Below, piece by piece: positions 1-11,737 of a stretch of DNA of 64,000 nucleotides. The notes below the pieces were generated by a model that ran no database searches, was not told the DNA's origin, and saw nothing but the letters and a program-made list of their open reading frames with translations. The translations under genes were made by a program, and so were the position numbers. The stretch lies in the NCBI GenBank assembly GCA_905182985.1, contig CAJJDN010000020.1, positions 299,890 through 363,889 on the forward strand, read 5' to 3'. Origin of the DNA: Paramecium sonneborni. Taxonomy: Eukaryota > Ciliophora > Oligohymenophorea > Peniculida > Parameciidae. How positions within the stretch are numbered: position 1 is the first letter of the stretch; each line of letters opens with the position of its first letter.

Positions 1-1985
1 ATCACATAAATCATCTGTTGTATTAGAATTATCAGCATCAACACATGCTCTATCTGAGCAATTTGTTCCAGCTTTCCACCAACAAGGTATGGCTTAATTA
101 GAGCCTTTGAATTTCCCACAAATTTCTGTGCTAGTTCCTGGATATGCAGTACAAGCTGCACTTGTAGCTATACATCCTGTGCCTTTTGTTAAACAATTTA
201 TATGATATGATTTGCAAGCTTCATCAGTTGTACCAACAGTATTTTCTGTACAAACAGGATCAGTACAAACAGTTGTATCAGTAGCATCATTGGAATTTGT
301 ACATTTAATAGTGAATCCTTCGCATGTTGTTTTAGTTCCTTAATAGCTACTACAACTAGCAGTAGGAGCAAGACAACCGTTTTTTTTTGTTAAACATTCC
401 TTTAAGAAGCCATCACACAGAGAATCTGTATTATATGATGAGGGTGCTTAATCACATGTTCTAGCCACACAAGCACTATTGACCCACCAGCAAGTCTTAT
501 TATTTTACAAAGTAACATGCTTACATAAAATTTCAGTTTTAAGATCACTACAATTGACATTTTAAACACATTAAGGTGTCCATTAGCAAGTTGATTTTCC
601 ATCACATTGATTGTTATTCTCTAATGTACTACACATACCAGCATCCATACAACCATCAGTTCCAGTAGCAATAATGAAAGAGAAGCCTCTGAACATTTTT
701 TAGGGAAACAGCTACCACTACTAGCCCCACCAGCACATTTACCATCAAGACCTATATATCCATCACAACTCGTAGAATCTCCAGTATAAGAAGAACAATT
801 TGATAAAGTAGAGATACAACCTTTACCAGTTGTTTTACATCCAGTCTAATAATCATCACATTTAGCATCAGTATCCAAAGTAGAATCAGCATCTTTACAG
901 ACTTTTGCAGAACAAGCAGTTTCAGTATCTGATGTACCTTTACATTTACCATCAGAACCTACAAATCCATCACATGTTGAAGAAGTTCCTTTGTATGAAG
1001 CACAAACACCTTTTTGAGTAGTACACCCTTTGCCTGTAGTAACACATCCAGACTTGTACTTAGAACATTCTTCATCAGCTGAATGAGTTTCAGGAGCATC
1101 TTTACATTCAACAACGCTACATGTCTTTCCTTCAGTTACTCCTTTGCACTTACCATCTTATCCTATCTTATTTGCACATACTAAATTGTCTCCGGTTTAA
1201 GTAGAACAGGATCCCAAAGGAGACTTAACACACCCATAACCATTTGTAACACAACCAATCTAATACTTAGCACAGGCTTCGTTTGTCGTTAACGTTACAT
1301 CAGCATCAATACATACTTTTACTGTACACTTATCCTTTCCTTCTACTCCTTTACAATAACCATCCGATCCTTTTAATCCTTCACAACTTTCTATATCTCC
1401 ACTATAAGCTGAACATTATCCTAAGGAACTTGTACATCCTTTTCCTGTTGTAACACATCCTTTGATAAAGTTATTACATTTAGCATCTGTGTTAAAAGTA
1501 ACATCTGCTTCAGTACATTTTTATTCTCTACAGACTGTATCCCAAACACATGTACCTGATCCTCCACTACTTCCCTTTCCTGTACAATCTTCTTATGTTT
1601 TATAAGTTGTACAAGTTCCAGGATCAATACAAAATGCTTGTCCATCTGAATTACATTGTTTTGATATAGCTTAGCATTCAGCATCTGTTGCACCTTTATA
1701 TGCTGAACAGCCAGCAAATATTTAACATACAGAGTCTATATAAGCGCAACCTTTTGTTTTAGAACAGGTGTTGCTATCACTTATTGATCCACAAAATCCT
1801 TCAGTGGAACTGCTTCCAGAATCCATTTTTGAACATATAGAATTTGTTGTAGACCAGAAACATCCTTATTTTGCCTTGCAATCAGCTTATGATAGAAGCT
1901 TCTCACAGTTACATTAATCTGAGACTGCTACATCCATAGTAGATGTAATCAGTATTAAAATACTTATTATGATCAAAATCTTCAT
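1..1985 (-). CDS. Cysteine-rich surface (immobilization-type) antigen, 3' end off window
   Basis: Starts at the ATG at 1985 with a hydrophobic signal peptide (MKILIIISILILI) and runs off the left edge. The mature part is a chain of roughly 70-residue repeats with regularly spaced Cys, Thr, Ser and Lys (blocks like GCVTTGKGCT, CSAYSGD, CKGV), the pattern of Paramecium surface antigens that coat cell and cilia. TAA/TAG read as Gln throughout. At about 687-709 the Cys-rich frame moves by +2; a 23-nt GT...AG intron there restores it (GSC joined to FSFIIATG), although these genes usually lack introns, so an indel in the six-T run at 696-701 is the alternative. Family call is secure; expression status cannot be judged. 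Confidence 0.9.
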
Positions 1986-2061
1986 TTTATATTAAGTTAA
2001 AATTAATTCTCAATTTTCAAATTAATCTCTTCTCCTTTTAAACTTAAATTAAACTGACCCC
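599..2061. repeat. First copy of exact 1463-bp duplication
   Basis: By eye identical to 2063-3525, offset 1464. The second copy starts directly after a lone N at 2062 and covers the same 5' part of the antigen gene plus its upstream flank. Best explained as two overlapping contig ends placed side by side rather than a biological repeat. Confidence 0.9.
687..709 (-). other. Possible 23-nt intron (or frameshift site) in surface antigen
   Basis: Reverse-strand sequence begins GTTTCCC and ends TTCAGAG. Removing it joins two Cys-rich segments in frame; without it the ORF continues in a frame with no Cys periodicity. A one-base error in the adjacent homopolymer would also explain the shift. Confidence 0.45.
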
Positions 2062-2062
2062 N
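2062..2062. other. Single-base N scaffold join
   Basis: One N separates two identical 1463-bp stretches; typical of a scaffolder inserting a minimum-length gap where contigs actually overlap. Confidence 0.9.
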
Positions 2063-3449
2063 CCATCACATTGATTGTTATTCTCTAATGTACTACACAT
2101 ACCAGCATCCATACAACCATCAGTTCCAGTAGCAATAATGAAAGAGAAGCCTCTGAACATTTTTTAGGGAAACAGCTACCACTACTAGCCCCACCAGCAC
2201 ATTTACCATCAAGACCTATATATCCATCACAACTCGTAGAATCTCCAGTATAAGAAGAACAATTTGATAAAGTAGAGATACAACCTTTACCAGTTGTTTT
2301 ACATCCAGTCTAATAATCATCACATTTAGCATCAGTATCCAAAGTAGAATCAGCATCTTTACAGACTTTTGCAGAACAAGCAGTTTCAGTATCTGATGTA
2401 CCTTTACATTTACCATCAGAACCTACAAATCCATCACATGTTGAAGAAGTTCCTTTGTATGAAGCACAAACACCTTTTTGAGTAGTACACCCTTTGCCTG
2501 TAGTAACACATCCAGACTTGTACTTAGAACATTCTTCATCAGCTGAATGAGTTTCAGGAGCATCTTTACATTCAACAACGCTACATGTCTTTCCTTCAGT
2601 TACTCCTTTGCACTTACCATCTTATCCTATCTTATTTGCACATACTAAATTGTCTCCGGTTTAAGTAGAACAGGATCCCAAAGGAGACTTAACACACCCA
2701 TAACCATTTGTAACACAACCAATCTAATACTTAGCACAGGCTTCGTTTGTCGTTAACGTTACATCAGCATCAATACATACTTTTACTGTACACTTATCCT
2801 TTCCTTCTACTCCTTTACAATAACCATCCGATCCTTTTAATCCTTCACAACTTTCTATATCTCCACTATAAGCTGAACATTATCCTAAGGAACTTGTACA
2901 TCCTTTTCCTGTTGTAACACATCCTTTGATAAAGTTATTACATTTAGCATCTGTGTTAAAAGTAACATCTGCTTCAGTACATTTTTATTCTCTACAGACT
3001 GTATCCCAAACACATGTACCTGATCCTCCACTACTTCCCTTTCCTGTACAATCTTCTTATGTTTTATAAGTTGTACAAGTTCCAGGATCAATACAAAATG
3101 CTTGTCCATCTGAATTACATTGTTTTGATATAGCTTAGCATTCAGCATCTGTTGCACCTTTATATGCTGAACAGCCAGCAAATATTTAACATACAGAGTC
3201 TATATAAGCGCAACCTTTTGTTTTAGAACAGGTGTTGCTATCACTTATTGATCCACAAAATCCTTCAGTGGAACTGCTTCCAGAATCCATTTTTGAACAT
3301 ATAGAATTTGTTGTAGACCAGAAACATCCTTATTTTGCCTTGCAATCAGCTTATGATAGAAGCTTCTCACAGTTACATTAATCTGAGACTGCTACATCCA
3401 TAGTAGATGTAATCAGTATTAAAATACTTATTATGATCAAAATCTTCAT
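2063..3449 (-). CDS. Surface antigen, duplicated 5' part (probable assembly copy)
   Basis: Same gene as 1-1985: start codon at 3449, same signal peptide, same repeats and the same frame shift at 2151-2173. It is cut by the N at 2062 and has no 3' end of its own. Probably the true genomic start of the antigen gene, with 1-598 its continuation, so the two entries should be counted as one gene. A real tandem duplicate would not be expected to end at an N and share every base. Confidence 0.75.
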
Positions 3450-3525
3450 TTTATATTAAGTTAAAATTAATTCTCAATTTTCAAATTAATCTCTTCTCCT
3501 TTTAAACTTAAATTAAACTGACCCC
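2063..3525. repeat. Second copy of exact 1463-bp duplication
   Basis: Matches 599-2061 base for base as far as can be read, including the AT-rich 5' flank beyond the start codon. Confidence 0.9.
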
Positions 3526-5642
3526 CTTTCATCATTATTAATTCAATAAATATTATTTCTTGATTTGCCTTCCCTTCATAGTAGCTAAAAATAGTTTTCA
3601 TTATTTATATATAAATATTTTATAATTCGTTTCATTAGATACTCTGTTAGAAACTCAGGCTTCTCTCATTTAAATTTAACTTTAAGTGGGGCTAATACTA
3701 TTTCACACTCAATCCTTGTCGTTTATTAGTTTTTATTGCCTTACGTTTTTCTTAGATTCTATCTGAAAATTTGTCTTATTTATATTTATTATTTTTATAC
3801 ATATATCAAATTATTAGCTCTTTAGAAAATCCAAATTTTAAAAAAATTCATTATTAAATCTTCTTCACATATAGACTATTAAATTCAATTATTCAACCTG
3901 ATACCACTGCTACTCTTTTTTAATTTCCCATGAACTAATTAAAATATGAAATTTTACTGTTTCTATATTGTAATTTTAGTATTCGTAAACTACTTAAATC
4001 TAAAGTTTATCCCAACATCAATCTTTAATTTTAACTGTTTTAAATTTTTTCTCTCGCATAATTCTTCTATAATTATTAAAATTTAACAAAATATCAGTTC
4101 CTGTATAAACAGAAAAAATTCTTCTTTTAGCAATAAGTATTTGAAATCGATCATCTTTATTAATAAACTTTTTCATTCATCTTTCCCTTTGCAATTAAAA
4201 AGTAGCTATTTTTGAGTTTTTTTTTAATTATTTTGTTTAATTTTTAAATCAATCAGATTTTACAATAGAGCAAACTAGAAGAAAACAATTAATTTATTTT
4301 TTCTTAGTATTAATCATGGATTCCCAGGATTCTTTAGTGAATAGGTTCAACTTTATGATAAATTTTATTTTATTAACAAAAACGCTTCTCTATTGAAGAA
4401 AAAAAATAAAATTATATAATTTATTTCAGAAATACTTATTTTAATATTGATATAATAAGAAGATAGTAATTAAGAGGAGTATAAGAAATCAAAAATTAAG
4501 AAATATTGATTAAAATATTAAAAGAAAATAAATACAAATGAGTGAAATAATTGATGATTTTTTTATGTGATTGTTTTAATTTCATTTGTTTGAAAATTAA
4601 GGAAACTAAAAGGGGCAAAATAAATAAAAAAATTATAGTCATAAGGATCAGTTACGTTGGTTTAATCATTAATCACAATTATGGTGTTGTTGTTGGTTAT
4701 ATCAAACACATCTGTTAGCATTTAAAATTCCAACTGTAGGTATATTAAATCATTTTATAACATGTAACTTTAAAATTTGTATCTAATGTTAATAATTTAT
4801 TTCTTTAAAATTTGACATCATTTCTTGTTTTTCATCATTTTTTTTTTCTTCATTATATCACTAATTAAAATTATTCATCCAACTTAAATTTAAATAATAC
4901 ATTCAAAGTATGATCCAATAAAACAGAAATTTATTGGTATTTAAGCTTGCCTTATATTCTAAGAAGATGTAATTATAATGATCTCAGTTAATATAAATTT
5001 TTTTTTTAATTTAACATATTATGTGTTGGTAGAATTAATGGTCAAGTCTAATCATTAAAACTTAGATTCAACAGGCATCAAATTACACAAATAATCAAGT
5101 AATAAAAAAGTAATCAATAATAACATTCAAATAGCTCAAACATCTGATTATTATATGATAATAAATAATTTAGTTAAAAATCTATAAGTTTTTTTTTGAC
5201 TAGAAATTTATAACAAATTAAATACTGCTTATACAAAAGTAATAGAAAGAAAATAAGAATTTTGAAAAGTATCATTGATTTATATTAATTTATGATTTAA
5301 AAAGATACTCTATTCTAGGTTAATGGTTAAGAAAATTAAAATTGAGGAATTAAAATATTTGTTTAATTAAATTATGTGAGAATAGTAGATAAGAAATATT
5401 CTAAAGTTTATTTTAAGAGCCTAACTATATTAAAGCAATTTCAAAATTGATGAATAATTAGAGAAGGTATATATTTAAAGAAGATGTTGATTTTAGGAAG
5501 ATAGATATAACAAAATTGATTAAGCCAAAAGAGAAAACTTTTAATTAAATTAAATATCAAATCAAAATATAAACACCCTTGATTAACAAGATGTATAATT
5601 AAATTTTAGACAATAAATTGAAGCTAAACAAATCTAATATAA
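3526..5642. other. Gene-poor AT-rich stretch with coding-like remnants
   Basis: No intact gene seen. Short plus-strand stretches with coding-like Gln/Lys/Asn composition (around 5041-5160 and 5490-5740) are each closed by TGA with no spliceable rescue found. They look like decayed gene pieces or chance ORFs. Confidence 0.5.
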
Positions 5643-5898
5643 TAGTAATTTCTAATGCATTAGTTGGTCGATTATTTAAAAAAAAGTATTAGATTTAATT
5701 AGATTAGATATTCTCATTCTAAATGTTTTGATAAATTTATTTTAAGTGATTATTTGATAAAAAAACTTGATTTAATATGAAAATATTGTTTATAAGATCT
5801 TAGAGTGCTAAATTTGATTTATTAGATAATTTTAATATGATTTTTTAAGGATATTTAAAAATATTGTCTAAATGTTATGAATAAAAATACAATATTAG
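5643..5898. repeat. Left flank of N gap, identical to right flank
   Basis: This 256-bp segment up to the first N is repeated exactly at 6855-7110 directly after the last N. The two ends therefore overlap and the gap probably contains no missing sequence, or separates two copies of a repeat. Confidence 0.88.
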
Positions 5899-6854
5899 NN
5901 NNNNNNNNNNNNNNNNNNNNNNNNNNNNNNNNNNNNNNNNNNNNNNNNNNNNNNNNNNNNNNNNNNNNNNNNNNNNNNNNNNNNNNNNNNNNNNNNNNNN
6001 NNNNNNNNNNNNNNNNNNNNNNNNNNNNNNNNNNNNNNNNNNNNNNNNNNNNNNNNNNNNNNNNNNNNNNNNNNNNNNNNNNNNNNNNNNNNNNNNNNNN
6101 NNNNNNNNNNNNNNNNNNNNNNNNNNNNNNNNNNNNNNNNNNNNNNNNNNNNNNNNNNNNNNNNNNNNNNNNNNNNNNNNNNNNNNNNNNNNNNNNNNNN
6201 NNNNNNNNNNNNNNNNNNNNNNNNNNNNNNNNNNNNNNNNNNNNNNNNNNNNNNNNNNNNNNNNNNNNNNNNNNNNNNNNNNNNNNNNNNNNNNNNNNNN
6301 NNNNNNNNNNNNNNNNNNNNNNNNNNNNNNNNNNNNNNNNNNNNNNNNNNNNNNNNNNNNNNNNNNNNNNNNNNNNNNNNNNNNNNNNNNNNNNNNNNNN
6401 NNNNNNNNNNNNNNNNNNNNNNNNNNNNNNNNNNNNNNNNNNNNNNNNNNNNNNNNNNNNNNNNNNNNNNNNNNNNNNNNNNNNNNNNNNNNNNNNNNNN
6501 NNNNNNNNNNNNNNNNNNNNNNNNNNNNNNNNNNNNNNNNNNNNNNNNNNNNNNNNNNNNNNNNNNNNNNNNNNNNNNNNNNNNNNNNNNNNNNNNNNNN
6601 NNNNNNNNNNNNNNNNNNNNNNNNNNNNNNNNNNNNNNNNNNNNNNNNNNNNNNNNNNNNNNNNNNNNNNNNNNNNNNNNNNNNNNNNNNNNNNNNNNNN
6701 NNNNNNNNNNNNNNNNNNNNNNNNNNNNNNNNNNNNNNNNNNNNNNNNNNNNNNNNNNNNNNNNNNNNNNNNNNNNNNNNNNNNNNNNNNNNNNNNNNNN
6801 NNNNNNNNNNNNNNNNNNNNNNNNNNNNNNNNNNNNNNNNNNNNNNNNNNNNNN
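5899..6854. other. Assembly gap of 956 N
   Basis: Run of N. Any open frame through it is meaningless. Confidence 1.
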
Positions 6855-7110
6855 TAGTAATTTCTAATGCATTAGTTGGTCGATTATTTAAAAAAAAGTA
6901 TTAGATTTAATTAGATTAGATATTCTCATTCTAAATGTTTTGATAAATTTATTTTAAGTGATTATTTGATAAAAAAACTTGATTTAATATGAAAATATTG
7001 TTTATAAGATCTTAGAGTGCTAAATTTGATTTATTAGATAATTTTAATATGATTTTTTAAGGATATTTAAAAATATTGTCTAAATGTTATGAATAAAAAT
7101 ACAATATTAG
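6855..7110. repeat. Right flank of N gap, identical to left flank
   Basis: Exact copy of 5643-5898. Confidence 0.88.
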
Positions 7111-7358
7111 ATTTAATATAATTTTAATGAAAAATATGCAATTATCATATGATGAACTATGCCAAAATAAATTGCTAGCTTTTACTATATTCTCTAAAGT
7201 TAAAGCACCTTAACCATTAATTGAAGTAAAATAAAAGTTTAAAAAAGTAAGGTGATACAGCTGAATTTAAATTGGCATTATAAGAACATAGATCAAGAAT
7301 TTCAACTACTCTCTATTGTTCAGTATTATCCACATTTACTTTTTGTTTGATTTTGAAA

Positions 7359-7672
7359 ATGAGAAATCCTATTTATGCTTTGACAGCAAGGTATTTAAAA
7401 ATTAATATTAAATAAGATCATCTTTTTTTGGAGTGTTGAAGAAATATTACTTTGTACCAGTTTTGCTTTCACAACCTTTCTAAAAACAAAATAGATAACT
7501 TTATGATGATAAAGTGAATAAAATCTTGAAAAAATATGATTTTACAGCTCCAGAATTTTAATAAGCATTTAAATAGATTGAAGCAGATGGAGGAATAAAG
7601 AAATTTATGAAAAAGTACCTTACAGAGAAAGATGAAGATCCGTAGCAACCAGCTTAATAAACATAATAATGA
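7359..7672 (+). CDS. Small basic protein, unknown (95 aa)
   Basis: ATG at 7359, one 26-nt intron (7391-7416, GTATTT...AAG), TGA at 7670. The N-terminus is basic and hydrophobic, with MRNPIYALTARSSFFG followed by KKYYFVPVLL, compatible with a mitochondrial presequence or a membrane segment. A charged helical middle (DDKVNKILKKYDF, KQIEADGGIKKFMKKY) leads to a Gln/Pro tail. I do not recognise the family. The kinase gene starts 85 bp downstream in the same direction. Confidence 0.7.
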
Positions 7673-7757
7673 GAAATATTCATTTAATTTATTTATTAAT
7701 TTCAGAGCAAATAACAAAATATATAATTTTGAATTAAATAAATTATACTCATCGTTA

Positions 7758-10595
7758 ATGAAGAAAATTAGTTAATAGATGTTATCATTAATGAACAAAA
7801 ATAATCTACAAGATTAACCATTTACAAACGACCAAAAAAAAAATAAAAGCAAACCTAGAACTGCAAATACAGAAAGGCCTTAATCTAAGCAATAAAAGAA
7901 TGATTTACTTGAGTATTTCAAAAAAGAAAGGAACACTTTAAATTAAGTTGTTAACTCTCAAAATATTAATTTCTAAGGCAGCAGGAGCATTGATAATTTA
8001 TAACAATAAAGTTAGAAGAGGGAGCTCTTAAAAAATGGTTAATTGAATGTATGCTTGAGTTAAATTTCTATGTAGGCTGAAACACGTATTTAAACCGATG
8101 AAGGAAATAGTGCAAAAAGATAAATTTTGAAATAGAAAAACTTATCATTAGCGACCATTTCATTAGATGCTCAAAATATTGAAAAAATGTTGAAAAATTA
8201 ATAATCAAAATAACCTTAAACAACAAAGTAATCTTATAATTAATCTCCTTAAAACTAAATTAAGACACCTGTTTAGAAATAAAAAGATCAATTATTATTT
8301 GATATAAACTTAGTATTTTTTTATTTAAATCTAGTTGAAAAATACAGTGTGTAACAATGAATTTCAGAATTATTTAAATTTAAAATAAAATAAATAATCG
8401 ATTCTATCAAATACATCAACAAATCATAGATAATCAATAGAAGATATGCTTTCTAATCAAAAAATACTTAAAGAATCACTATAATTTTAATCTTAAAAGA
8501 CTAAAAAAAGTGAAAATGAATCAAAATCTAATAATTAAAGTCAAATAAAAACTGAATATTCATCAGTTTCTAATTAGTATTTTTAAAAATAAAAGATCAA
8601 AGAGGAGAACATATAATACGATTCTAGTAAATAATTACAAATAATTCTTTACTATAAATAATAAAAGTAAAAAGATTGTTATATTCATAGATATAATTAT
8701 TTATATGAATATTTAAATTAAACTACCGATAATTTGTACAATTATTTGATTCAATAAATAGCTTTTATTGAAAGATCATTTACAAAATTAGGAAGTGGAA
8801 CAGGTTCTACTGAAGGAGATTAAATATAATAAGGTATGCAAACTAAAGATTTTTAGAATTAAAAAAAATTTGCCAATTTCAAACAGTATCAAAAAATATT
8901 CCTTATGATTATTACTTAACTATTTCTGATTTAACACTTGAAGTTTTTAAAGGAATCACCCTACAGATTTAGCCTTTGTATTCATAACCGATTACAACAA
9001 AAAGAGTAGGATTGAAAGATTTTACCCTTGTCAAGTGTATTGGTGTTGGAGGGTTTTCAAGAGTATATATGGTGAGAAAGAGAGATAATGGGAAATTTTA
9101 TGCCTTGAAATTGATAGATAAGAAATTTATATTAGAAAATTAAAAAGAGATTATCGTACAAAATGAAAGAGATATAATGGTTTAGATGGAGAATTAATTT
9201 GTTACTCCATTGCATTATGCTTTTGAGACTAAATATTATATTGCATTTGTTCTAGATTATTGTGCTGGAGGGGAACTATTTTATCATCTTAGAAAATTGA
9301 AAAGATTAAATGAATAAGATGCAAAGTTCTATTTTGTTGAAATCTGCATTGGTATGGCTTATCTTCATTCTCAAAATATTGTATATAGAGATATAAAGCC
9401 AGAAAATATTCTTTTAGATTTACAAGGTCATTTACTTTTAAGTGATTTTGGATTGTCAAAACCTGATATGACACCAGATGATTTCGCTTATTCATTTTGT
9501 GGATCTCCAGAATACATGGCTCCTGAAATGTTGATGAAAACAGGTCATAATTATTTAGTAGATTGCTATTGTTTAGGTGCTTTGCTATATGAATTAGTTA
9601 CAGGATTACCTCCATTTTATTCTCATAATACACAAGAAATTTATAATTCCATTTTGACTGAAACTATTGAATTTCCATCATATGTTCAAATATCTCCAGT
9701 TTTAAAAAATCTAATATTGCAATTGCTTTAAAAAGATCCAACAGAGAGATTGGGTTAGAATGGAGGTGTAGTTGAGATTCTAACTCATCAATGGTTTCAA
9801 GATATTGACTTTGAAGCTATTGTCAATAAAAAATTTAAAACTCCCTATAGACCAGAACCCCTTAAATACAATTTTGATGAAGAAGAATTCAATAAGGGAG
9901 ATGCAGAGTTTAGGAAATAATATTCAACAAACTTGTAAAAAGAATTTTAAGTAATTAATTTTGAATAATTAGAATATTGATACAGCTAATTATGTATTGA
10001 AAAATTTTTATTATTCTAGAGAATCCTAATTTGGAATCGAAAAAAATAAAAGAACAAACGAGATTAATCTCAATCAACTTAAAAATTAATCAATTTTAAC
10101 TGAATCATAATCTCCTGCCAAAAATTCTAAAATTTAATAATAGTAAAAGGGAGATAACTATAATTCTTAGTAGGTTCTTGCTTCTCCTTAAGAGGGTAAA
10201 AGAATAAATCGATAAGCAGGAAAAAGTGAAGTTTATGATTACTTTAAAAAACATGATCTGCTGACAAAATCATCTCAACTATTACATTAATCTACTAGAC
10301 TAGGACATTCCTATTCAAAGACAATGTAATAAGCTCAAAATTCTTTATAAGATTTGAAAGTAAATTTAATTCATTATTATAGTAATTCAAATTGTTTGTT
10401 GATTAATCAAAAGCTTTAATCTGTTCAGATAGAACAACTACAATGCCAGATTAAAATCATAAAAATGTTACAGAGAGAATCAAAACAGAGCAGTTTGGAA
10501 ATCTACCATCTCCTAAAACTACTACTAATAGTTCATTTAATAAATTGAGTAATTTTTCAAAACTATTCGCATCTGAAAAATAAAAACAAAAATGA
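7758..10595 (+). CDS. AGC-type Ser/Thr protein kinase (915 aa)
   Basis: Four introns (8313-8334, 8834-8856, 9951-9972, 10360-10382) give one 915-residue frame. Residues 1 to about 400 are Gln/Asn/Ser-rich and low complexity. The kinase domain spans about 405-665: glycine loop GVGGFSRVY, Lys in YALKLIDKK, catalytic loop YRDIKPEN, DFG as SDFGLS, and activation segment CGSPEYMAPEML. The T-loop and the following YRPEP region place it in the AGC group (PKA/S6K/PKB-like). The C-terminal tail is again Gln/Ser-rich. All catalytic residues are present, so it should be active; the substrate is unknown. Confidence 0.93.
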
Positions 10596-10947
10596 ATAAT
10601 GATCTTAATTTAATAATTTAACAATAATCTAATAAAATATTATTAATCATTGTATCATTTTAGTACTAGCATAAATATGATATATAAAACTAATAAAACA
10701 ATTATACCAGAAACAATTAATTTAACAATTTTATCATTTTATTCTGGAAGGGAAATTTATTTTTTATTTTAGGGACTGAAGTCCTAAAATTCATGGATAT
10801 CTGGTGAATAATTCTTCTATTCAAAATTAGGTTTTCTCTATTTAATCTCATCAAATTAAAAATGTAATGGAATATTATTATCCTAATACATATCTTTGAA
10901 TTCAGATTCTTCATTACTGTTTTGATATTTTTGTTAAAGTTAGTTTT
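10596..10947. other. Intergenic, with a W-x-x-G-like remnant
   Basis: AT-rich. Around 10774-10830 the plus strand reads SQNSWISGEQFFYSKLG, resembling the start of the next gene (GQWVTGYSIQEFF). It runs into TGA, so it may be the remnant of a duplicated exon. Confidence 0.35.
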
Positions 10948-11255
10948 ATGAGTTCGATTGAATACTATTAGATGGTTAGTGGGTCACTGGCTACTCAATT
11001 TAGGAATTTTTTGAAGTAGCAGTATATTTTGAAATGATCTTTTCTATTTCTGGATCAGGCCTATATGGTTAGAATGTACTAAGAGTTGATTATTTTAATG
11101 GTTAAGCATTTTGCAAATATCGAACATTTGAATATGATTATGATGGCTTTATTTATGACTATGCTTAATAAATTTAAGCTTTGGGTTATGGATATATTAC
11201 TGGAGGTTATCCTGACGAAATAACTGGTGTTGTTTTGATTGGTGAATATTAATGA
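10948..11255 (+). CDS. Small W-x-x-G-Y domain protein, unknown (95 aa)
   Basis: Exon 1 is only ATG plus one base. A 20-nt intron (10952-10971) joins it to an exon reading MNGQWVTGYSIQEFF..., ending at TGA 11253. The layout (Trp-x-x-Gly-Tyr start, hydrophobic strand MIFSISGSG, repeated Gly-Tyr near the end, GYGYITGGYPDEITGVVLIGEY) suggests a small beta-sheet domain. Families of short proteins with WxGxY and a G-x-G core occur in plants and protists, but no function can be assigned. The one-codon first exon is tentative. Confidence 0.6.
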
Positions 11256-11737
11256 ATAGGGGCATTTTAGTAATAATACATTAAATCGTTATAAATTTAA
11301 TATGAATATTAATAATAATTGCAACATTAATGTACTAATATAATATCATTTTTTCTTTTATTCGACCTTCTTTATATTTAATTTATAAAATTTTATGTAC
11401 GTTCCTTAATAACTTATTTTTGAGATTTTAAATTATTATTGCTGAGTTTTAAGAAATCTGGAGCTTTCTTATAATTGTAAAACTAGTTAGCTATATATTA
11501 AATTATATCTAATCTTTATTGGGATATTCATACTGTTCAATGCAATTTAATTTAGATATTAAATTAAAGTATAATTATTACTAAATGGAAAAATTAAAGA
11601 TAGGGATTTAGGATTAATATATTAATTATTGCAAATATTTAGTATTCATTTAAAGATTTTTGCTTTTGAGTTTACTAAATTATAAAATATTGATATATTA
11701 CAAATTTCATATATAAAATATTGATATTTTATAAATT
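11256..11737. other. Intergenic, AT-rich, with an imperfect direct repeat
   Basis: No gene seen. At 11690-11750 a roughly 30-bp unit (attgatat...aaatttcatatata) occurs twice in tandem with a few differences; its second copy overlaps the stop codon of the next minus-strand gene. Confidence 0.5.

Noticed and set aside
599..3525. Genuine tandem duplication of the surface antigen gene
   Set aside because: Apparent identity over coding and flanking DNA and the lone N at the joint point to overlapping contigs.
5877..6857. Open frame of 326 codons through the gap
   Set aside because: Almost entirely N; no sequence information.
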